From Clostridium zeae (GTDB taxonomy: Bacteria; Bacillota; Clostridia; Clostridiales; Clostridiaceae), in contig NZ_BMBA01000003.1 of NCBI RefSeq assembly GCF_017312485.1, forward strand, positions 405,898-469,897: 64,000 bases of DNA, written 5' to 3'. The notes beneath the pieces are model-generated. The model was given only the letters and a program-made list of their open reading frames with translations, was not told where the DNA came from and did not search any database. Positions 58,831-64,000 of this stretch are shown one piece after another. The first letter of the stretch is position 1; each line of letters starts with the position of its first letter. The position numbers and the translations under genes were made by a program.

Positions 58831-59352
58831 TTAATCTAATTTTTCAACTTGATGGAAATCTAGTTCAGCAAGAGTCTCTCTGCCAAACATATCAACCAAG
58901 GCCTTAACCTTGTGCTTTTCTGGATTTATTTCTTGAATAGTCGCCATAAAATCTTTTAAAGGACCAGAAACAATCCTAATTGACTCTCCTACCTCTAAGT
59001 TAATTTCTATTGGAGCTTCATTTACTCCCATAGATTCTACCTCTTCATCGGTAAGTGGCACTGGTTTTGATCCAGGTCCAACGAATCCTGTAACTCCTCT
59101 AGTATTTCTAACTACATACCATGAGTCATCAGTCATCATCATTTTCACTAACACATATCCTGGGAACTTCTTCTTCTGAGTTACTTTTTGCTTACCATCT
59201 TTTTCTTCAATTACTTCTTCCATCGGTACTTGAACGTCTTGGATGAATGATTGAAGATTTCTGTTTTCAATGGCTTTTTCAAGGTTAGCTTTAACCTTAT
59301 TCTCATAGCCAGAATATGTGTGTACTACGTACCATCTAGCTCTTTCACTCAT
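58831..59352 (-). CDS. nusG: Transcription elongation/termination factor NusG
   Basis: Binds RNA polymerase through its NGN domain (RWYVVHTYSGYENKVKANLE, ~6-25) and S10 or Rho through the C-terminal KOW domain (GPLKDFMATIQEINPEKHKV). It has 173 residues without insertions. It follows secE by 38 bases, with GGAGGTTGGATGG upstream of the ATG. Confidence 0.97.
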   Translation of the reverse strand: MSERARWYVVHTYSGYENKVKANLEKAIENRNLQSFIQDVQVPMEEVIEEKDGKQKVTQKKKFPGYVLVKMMMTDDSWYVVRNTRGVTGFVGPGSKPVPLTDEEVESMGVNEAPIEINLEVGESIRIVSGPLKDFMATIQEINPEKHKVKALVDMFGRETLAELDFHQVEKLD

Positions 59353-59390
59353 AATTTATCAGATGGATATATATCCATCCAACCTCCCTC

Positions 59391-59624
59391 TTATTTCTTA
59401 AGTTTAAAAAGTAAATCAAAGAGGTTTTGTAATATGAAGTCTACTCCGCCAACTAGTACCATATATACTAGAGCGAAAATCACTACTGCTATAAACGCCT
59501 TCTTTAATTCGTCTTTGGATGGCCAAGTTATTCTATTAACTTCAGCCTTAACCTCTCTTAAAAACTTAAATAAGCCAGCTTCTTTTTTAGCTTCAGCCTG
59601 TTTAATCTTCCCATTTACAGCCAT
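59391..59624 (-). CDS. secE: Protein translocase subunit SecE
   Basis: Small clamp of the SecYEG channel. A short amphipathic helix (GLFKFLREVKAEVNRITWPS, ~17-36) precedes the single membrane helix (FIAVVIFALVYMVLVGGVDF). The 77-residue single-span form is normal in Firmicutes. AAGGATG lies before the ATG. Confidence 0.96.
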   Translation of the reverse strand: MAVNGKIKQAEAKKEAGLFKFLREVKAEVNRITWPSKDELKKAFIAVVIFALVYMVLVGGVDFILQNLFDLLFKLKK

Positions 59625-59660
59625 AAATTCACATCCTTAAACAAAGTGTGTAAAATTTAA

Positions 59661-59810
59661 TTACTTTGTCTCTCTATGAAGAGTATGCTTCTTGCAGAAC
59701 TTGCAGTATTTCTTCATTTCTAATCTATCTGGGTCATTCTTCTTGTTCTTCATTGAATTATAGTTTCTTTGCTTACATTCTGTGCATGCTAAAGTTACTT
59801 TCACTCTCAT
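59661..59810 (-). CDS. rpmG: Ribosomal protein L33 (zinc form)
   Basis: A 49-residue zinc-binding 50S protein, ATG at 59808-59810 to TAA at 59661-59663. It reads [20 protein letters not shown] and then [17 protein letters not shown], so both CxxC pairs are intact. GGAGGTGCAGATC precedes the ATG. It is first in the rpmG-secE-nusG-rplKAJL run. Confidence 0.96.
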   Translation of the reverse strand: MRVKVTLACTECKQRNYNSMKNKKNDPDRLEMKKYCKFCKKHTLHRETK

Positions 59811-59843
59811 GATCTGCACCTCCAGTCAAATAAATAATGGGCA

Positions 59844-59880
59844 TAAAAAAATAAACTCTTTTTTTATAATGAGTTTGTTA
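59844..59880 (-). terminator. Weak terminator or attenuator between tuf copy 2 and rpmG
   Basis: On the minus strand AACAAACTC pairs with GAGTTTATT around an A-rich loop, followed by TTTTTATG. It lies only a few bases downstream of the predicted rpmG promoter start, so it may attenuate that transcript as well as end tuf. Confidence 0.45.
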
Positions 59881-59887
59881 CTCAATT

Positions 59888-59916
59888 AACTTATCATAAA
59901 TAGCGTATCCTGTCAA
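59888..59916 (-). promoter_or_regulatory. rpmG-secE-nusG operon promoter
   Basis: On the minus strand TTGACA (59911-59916), 17 bases, TAAGTT (59888-59893), start near 59881. Confidence 0.75.
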
Positions 59917-59974
59917 GAAATCATGATTATTTAAAGGACTAGGTTATTAAACCCAGCCCTCACATAAGATGATC

Positions 59975-61168
59975 TTAACCGACGATGCTAGTAACAACAC
60001 CTGAACCTACAGTTCTTCCACCTTCTCTTATAGCGAATCTTAATCCTTCATCCATCGCTACTTGAGTGATTAATTCAACGTTCATGTCGATGTGGTCTCC
60101 TGGCATAACCATTTCCATTCCTTCTGGTAACTTGATTGATCCTGTTACGTCAGTTGTTCTGAAATAGAATTGTGGTCTGTATCCATCGAAGAATGGTGTA
60201 TGTCTTCCGCCTTCTTCTTTCTTAAGTACGTATACTTGACCTACGAACTTGTTGTGTGGGTTTACTGATCCAGTTTTTGCTAATACTTGACCTCTTTCGA
60301 TGTCTGCTCTTTGAACACCTCTTAATAGAGCTCCTATATTATCTCCTGCTTGTGCTTCATCTAGTAACTTTCTGAACATTTCTATTCCTGTTACTACTAC
60401 TTTTCTTCTTTCTTCTGATAAACCAATTATTTCTACTTCTTCACCTACATGTAGTATTCCCTTTTCAACTCTTCCTGTTGCAACTGTTCCTCTACCTGTG
60501 ATTGTGAATACATCTTCTATTGGCATTAAGAATGGCTTATCTGTTGCTCTTTCTGGTGTTGGGATATAGCTATCTACTGCATCCATTAACTCAGCGATAC
60601 AAGCTGTTGCAGCTTCATCTGTTGGGTTTTCTAATGCTTTTAATGCTGATCCCTTTATTACTGGAATGTCATCTCCTGGGAAGTTGTATTCGCTTAATAA
60701 TTCTCTAACTTCCATTTCAACTAATTCTAATAATTCTTCGTCATCAACCATATCTGCTTTATTTAAGAATACTACTATATAGTCAACACCTACTCTTGAT
60801 GCTAGTAGTATATGTTCTCTTGTTTGTGGCATTGGGCCATCTGCTGCTGATACAACTAATATAGCTCCATCCATTTGTGCTGCTCCTGTTATCATGTTCT
60901 TAACATAGTCAGCATGTCCTGGACAGTCAACGTGAGCGTAATGTCTGTTTTCTGTTTGGTACTCAACGTGTGCTGTATTGATTGTGATTCCTCTTTCTTT
61001 TTCTTCTGGTGCCTTATCTATTTCGTCATACTTAAATGCTTCTGCAAATCCCTTGTTTGCTAATACTGATGTTATTGCTGCTGTTAATGTTGTCTTACCG
61101 TGATCTACGTGTCCTATTGTTCCGATATTTACGTGTGGCTTATTTCTTTCAAATTTAGACTTTGCCAT
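59975..61168 (-). CDS. tuf: Elongation factor Tu, copy 2
   Basis: Second EF-Tu gene (397 residues), nearly identical in DNA to copy 1 at 40503-41696. Protein differences are three residues: S in [10 protein letters not shown] in KLPEGMEM, V in TSIVG. It follows tRNA-Thr by 62 bases, the same neighbour that tufB has in enterics, so the two are probably co-transcribed. AGGAGG precedes the ATG. Confidence 0.97.
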   Translation of the reverse strand: MAKSKFERNKPHVNIGTIGHVDHGKTTLTAAITSVLANKGFAEAFKYDEIDKAPEEKERGITINTAHVEYQTENRHYAHVDCPGHADYVKNMITGAAQMDGAILVVSAADGPMPQTREHILLASRVGVDYIVVFLNKADMVDDEELLELVEMEVRELLSEYNFPGDDIPVIKGSALKALENPTDEAATACIAELMDAVDSYIPTPERATDKPFLMPIEDVFTITGRGTVATGRVEKGILHVGEEVEIIGLSEERRKVVVTGIEMFRKLLDEAQAGDNIGALLRGVQRADIERGQVLAKTGSVNPHNKFVGQVYVLKKEEGGRHTPFFDGYRPQFYFRTTDVTGSIKLPEGMEMVMPGDHIDMNVELITQVAMDEGLRFAIREGGRTVGSGVVTSIVG

Positions 61169-61230
61169 TGTGTGTTCCTCCTTTTTTAATTTGATAAACT
61201 TTGCCTAGCGTTTTGTAAATTCCAAAAAAT

Positions 61231-61306
61231 GGAGCTCACGAACGGGATTGAACCGTCGACCTCCACCTTACCAAGGTGACGCTCTACCGACTGAGCTACG
61301 TGAGCA
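61231..61306 (-). tRNA. tRNA-Thr (anticodon GGT)
   Basis: 76-nt cloverleaf on the minus strand with encoded CCA. The acceptor GCTCACG pairs with CGTGAGC, the D-arm has AGCTCAGTCGGTAGAGC, the anticodon loop CTTGGTAAG gives GGT, and the T-arm GACGGTTCAATCCCGTT follows. It is read before tuf copy 2. Confidence 0.97.
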
Positions 61307-61349
61307 GTTTTATATAATATAATTGATATATAACATATACCAATTATAA

Positions 61350-61378
61350 AGTTTACTACCATTAATTTTTTTTGTCAA
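61350..61378 (-). promoter_or_regulatory. tRNA-Thr/tuf promoter
   Basis: On the minus strand TTGACA (61373-61378), 17 bases, TAAACT (61350-61355), about 37 bases before the tRNA. It starts just after the sigH stop. Confidence 0.85.
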
Positions 61379-61396
61379 TATTTTTTGTATTTTGTA

Positions 61397-62035
61397 TTAT
61401 TTAATATTTAAACATTTTTCTAACTTTCTTTTTACTCTTTGCAGTGCGTTATCTATCGACTTAGCCTGCCTATCTAAATCACAAGCAATTTCCTGATATG
61501 ACTTGCCATCTAAATAAGACATAAGTACCTCCATCTCAAGATCTGAAAGCACTCTTCCCATCTCTTTTTCAATATGAGTCATTTCTTCCTTGCTTATTAT
61601 AAGTTCTTCTGGATCTGTTATCTTAAGCCCAGCAAGTACATCAAGCAATGTTCTATCAGATTCTTCATCATATATAGGTTTGTTAAGGGAAACATAAGTA
61701 TTTAGAGGAATATGTTTTTGCCTTGTTGCAGTTTTTATTGCTGTTATTATCTGCCTTGTGACACATAGTTCAGCAAACGCCTTAAAGGAGGTAAGCTTTT
61801 CAGGATTAAAATCCCTAATAGATTTATACAAACCTATCATGCCTTCTTGATAAATATCTTCTTTGTCTGCTCCAATAAGAAAATATGACTTCGCCTTTGT
61901 CTTGACAAAGTTTTCATATTTATTGATAAGATACTCCTGTGCATTAGTATTACCCTTTTTGGCTCTAATTACTACTTCTTCGTCAGAAATTTCTTTAAAC
62001 TCTCCAAAGCTATTATCTCTACCTCTCGTCTCCAC
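61397..62035 (-). CDS. sigH: RNA polymerase sigma factor SigH (Spo0H)
   Basis: Alternative sigma factor for early sporulation genes. Region 2 (YLINKYENFVKTKAKSYFLI, then ADKEDIYQEGMIGLYKSIRD) and region 4 (DLEMEVLMSYLDGKSYQEIA then DRQAKSIDNALQRVKRKL) are present; 212 residues. The start is GTG with AAAGGGGGG five bases upstream. It lies in the conserved rlmB-rae1-sigH block. Confidence 0.95.
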   Translation of the reverse strand: METRGRDNSFGEFKEISDEEVVIRAKKGNTNAQEYLINKYENFVKTKAKSYFLIGADKEDIYQEGMIGLYKSIRDFNPEKLTSFKAFAELCVTRQIITAIKTATRQKHIPLNTYVSLNKPIYDEESDRTLLDVLAGLKITDPEELIISKEEMTHIEKEMGRVLSDLEMEVLMSYLDGKSYQEIACDLDRQAKSIDNALQRVKRKLEKCLNIK

Positions 62036-62107
62036 ACTATCCCCCCTTTAACCACTGATGCTACTTAAATAATTATAAATCAGCCAATCTTTCTTAGTCA
62101 AGTAAAA

Positions 62108-62617
62108 TCAACGACTCCTGCGTATTTTCTCAAGTTCTTCCAGTATTTTTTTATCTAAACTATCTTCTAATAAGTTTTTTTGCTTCAGTTTACTTTTTTC
62201 TGTCTTTTTTCTTATCTTATCCTCTATAGATAAAACTTCATTATAAAACTCTAAGGAAGACATCCTTACAGCGCCTCTTTGAAAAATAGTTTGTTGTTCC
62301 AACCAGTCTGAAGTCACAACAAAAACCTCAACTTTTCTACCTATGTTATTTATCATTCTCTCTATGTATGCATCAGCAGTTTCTCCGTCTTTAGTAAAGA
62401 CCACAGTCACCATTCCAGCTATATCTTTCTTTTCCATATTCCCGCCCACTTTGTGAGCATCAAAGACTATGACTATCTTGGAAGATTTATAGCTACCATA
62501 ATTCTGCATAGTATCAATAAGCTGTTGTCTAGCTGACTCAAAACTATAATCTTTGATCTTATTTAAATTCGGCCAACTGTTTATAACATTATACCCATCA
62601 ATATATATTATTCTCAC
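62108..62617 (-). CDS. rae1: NYN-domain ribosome-associated endoribonuclease (Rae1/YacP)
   Basis: Small PIN/NYN nuclease (169 residues), which in Bacillus cuts mRNA in the ribosomal A site. Acidic catalytic positions can be placed in IYIDGYNVINSWP (D6 region), IVIVFDAHKVGGNMEKK, and DGETADAYIERMI. The Lys-rich C-terminal helix (KTEKSKLKQKNLLEDSLDKK) may touch the ribosome. It lies between rlmB and sigH, the conserved order. Confidence 0.88.
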   Translation of the reverse strand: MRIIYIDGYNVINSWPNLNKIKDYSFESARQQLIDTMQNYGSYKSSKIVIVFDAHKVGGNMEKKDIAGMVTVVFTKDGETADAYIERMINNIGRKVEVFVVTSDWLEQQTIFQRGAVRMSSLEFYNEVLSIEDKIRKKTEKSKLKQKNLLEDSLDKKILEELEKIRRSR

Positions 62618-62640
62618 AATATCACTCTACTCTATTGAAA

Positions 62641-63513
62641 CTATTTCAAAAGTCTTGATTTTAATATTTCGTACATCATTATTCCACCTGCAACTGAAGC
62701 ATTCAAAGAGTTTATTTTTCCTACCATAGGTATCTTAACTAATTTATCGCACTTATCTTTTGTAAGTTTAGACATTCCTCTTCCTTCGCTACCTATAATC
62801 AAAGCACATGCGCCAGAAAAATCAGTTTCATAAGAATATGAATCACCGTCTATTTCAGCACCATAGACCCATACACCAACTTCCTTTAACTCATCAATAA
62901 CTGTATTTATGTTCGTAACCTTAGCAATCTTCATATGTTCTATTGCCCCTGCTGCTGATTTATACACAGTTGACGTTACTCCTACATTTCTTCTTTTAGG
63001 AATTATTATCCCATGTACTCCGGAAAGTTCAGCAGTTCTAACTATGGATCCAAGGTTATGAGGATCTTCAAGTTCATCTAAGATTATAATAAATGGCTTT
63101 TCACCTTTTTCTTCTGCATATTTAAGTATATCCTCTACCTCTGAATACTTAAATGGGGTTACTATTGCAATAACACCTTGATGTGTTCCAGTTTCACTAA
63201 TTGAGTCTAGTTTTTTTCTATCCACTTCTTTAATAACAACTCTTTTTTCTTTGGCCATAGCAATTATCTTGTTAATAGAACCTTCCATATTACCATTAGC
63301 AATTAATATTTGCTCTATAGTTCTATCAGACTTCAAAGCCTCTATAACTGCATTTCTACCTTCTACTACATCCTCTCTAATCGGAGCATCTACTTCTCTT
63401 CTATCTTCTCTTGTGTTCTTTTTAACATGTTCATTCTTAACAAACTTATTATTATTTTTATAATCAATCTTATTCTCATTTTTATTATTGCTTTTGTTCA
63501 TTCTTTGAGCCAT
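62641..63513 (-). CDS. rlmB: 23S rRNA 2-prime-O-ribose methyltransferase (RlmB/TrmH family)
   Basis: SpoU-family knotted methyltransferase; relatives methylate G2251 of 23S rRNA. The knot motifs are LDELEDPHNLGSIVRTAE, IIGSEGRGMSKL and NSLNASVAGGIMMYEIL. An unusual ~45-residue N-terminus rich in Asn and Lys (NKSNNKNENKIDYKNNNK) precedes the substrate-binding domain (VVEGRNAVIEALKS). It has 290 residues. It lies 30 bases after thyX. Confidence 0.9.
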   Translation of the reverse strand: MAQRMNKSNNKNENKIDYKNNNKFVKNEHVKKNTREDRREVDAPIREDVVEGRNAVIEALKSDRTIEQILIANGNMEGSINKIIAMAKEKRVVIKEVDRKKLDSISETGTHQGVIAIVTPFKYSEVEDILKYAEEKGEKPFIIILDELEDPHNLGSIVRTAELSGVHGIIIPKRRNVGVTSTVYKSAAGAIEHMKIAKVTNINTVIDELKEVGVWVYGAEIDGDSYSYETDFSGACALIIGSEGRGMSKLTKDKCDKLVKIPMVGKINSLNASVAGGIMMYEILKSRLLK

Positions 63514-63543
63514 AAGTGCTTCATCTCCTTAAATCTTGTATTC

Positions 63544-64000
63544 CTATTTTCCTAAGTACTTTTCCCTAACTTCAACTATTTTACCGCAAGTCATTTTCCC
63601 CTCAGGACAAGCTCCTTTAACGCAATTAGGACCGGCCTTTTTAAATAGAGTAGGACAAACCTTTTTAACTTCTTCAAGCATTTCATCTGCCATTGCTCTT
63701 ATTTCCCATTGCGCTCTGTTACAGCATCTATGATGAAAGAAATTCAGTAAGCTTCTTGCATTCATAGTAAAAACAACTTTTGTCTCACAGGCATTTGGAA
63801 ATACATATCTTGCATCTTCAATAGCCTTTTTCTCAGCGCTCTTTTCATCTATACCAGAGCTTATGTAATTATTTTTTAAAATTTCCACTAAAGAATCATA
63901 AGCCTCTTGGCTTTTTTCCATAGCAGCTATGTACACCTCTTTTGCCTTTTCGTCATTCTCTATGCTTGGAGGTATTATATACTCAAATTGATTTAGTTTT
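63544..64000 (-). CDS. thyX: FAD-dependent thymidylate synthase, partial
   Basis: Makes dTMP using FAD and folate. Only the C-terminal ~152 residues are here; the frame stays open through base 64000 ([20 protein letters not shown]), so the start is outside. [21 protein letters not shown] then [10 protein letters not shown] is the family core, and a Cys-rich end ([16 protein letters not shown]) is typical of clostridial ThyX. The RHRxxS motif lies in the missing part. An in-frame GTG at 63936 is internal. Confidence 0.9.
   Translation of the reverse strand, partial: KLNQFEYIIPPSIENDEKAKEVYIAAMEKSQEAYDSLVEILKNNYISSGIDEKSAEKKAIEDARYVFPNACETKVVFTMNARSLLNFFHHRCCNRAQWEIRAMADEMLEEVKKVCPTLFKKAGPNCVKGACPEGKMTCGKIVEVREKYLGK

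Overview
The window is AT-rich chromosomal DNA from a low-GC, spore-forming Firmicute, almost certainly Clostridium sensu stricto or a close relative. Support for this includes the AT-rich codons, strong AGGAGG ribosome binding sites, SigH, a CwlD-type spore cortex amidase, a BclA-like collagen/exosporium protein, a type Z S14, an ECF-truA-rplM-rpsI block and a [4Fe-4S] two-subunit fumarase. No phage, plasmid, insertion sequence, CRISPR array or defence system was seen. Most of the window is conserved housekeeping DNA, so the noteworthy signals are regulatory RNAs, small repeats, a few small unlisted genes and one unusual gene arrangement.

Region 1 (1-18.5 kb) is mixed accessory and metabolic. 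It holds the C-terminus of a collagen-like exosporium protein, a GT2-TPR glycosyltransferase, aspartase, an oxygen-dependent class I ribonucleotide reductase (nrdA-nrdB) with two NrdR boxes, and an ArsC/Spx-fold protein. These are followed by a VanRS-like two-component system divergent from an ABC exporter, then galE, a 52-residue small membrane protein, a YitT family protein, two-subunit fumarase and a divergent DUF3048-like membrane protein. A roughly 96-bp palindromic element occurs twice in opposite orientation (738-833 and 13129-13223), with a degenerate half copy near 17.4 kb.

Region 2 (18.5-40 kb) is entirely on the minus strand. In transcription order it runs: the S10-spc gene string (rpsJ, rplC, rplD, rplW, rplB, rpsS, rplV, rpsC, rplP, rpmC, rpsQ, rplN, rplX, rplE, rpsN, rpsH, rplF, rplR, rpsE, rpmD, rplO, secY, adk, map, a KOW protein, infA, rpmJ), then the alpha operon (rpsM, rpsK, rpsD, rpoA, rplQ) from its own promoter and structured leader. 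After that come the ECF vitamin-transporter core (ecfA1, ecfA2, ecfT), truA, rplM-rpsI behind an L13-type leader, and cwlD.

Region 3 (40-64 kb), also minus strand, reads thyX (cut by the window end), rlmB, rae1/yacP, sigH, tRNA-Thr, tuf, rpmG, secE, nusG, rplK, rplA, an L10 leader, rplJ, rplL. A glcT-ptsG cassette follows, and then rpoB, rpoC, an L7Ae-family gene, rpsL, rpsG, fusA and a second, nearly identical tuf. The glucose phosphotransferase cassette sits between rplL and rpoB, which are normally adjacent, and carries two antiterminator (RAT) sites overlapping terminators. rpoBC then has its own TTGACA-17-TAGTAT promoter.

Together the minus-strand genes build ribosomes, RNA polymerase, translation factors and the Sec channel. 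Expression is apparently tuned by feedback leaders (L10, L13, S10 and alpha-operon leaders) and by hairpins without U-tracts at gene junctions. Starts were chosen by ribosome binding site and family length; several differ from the longest open frame.
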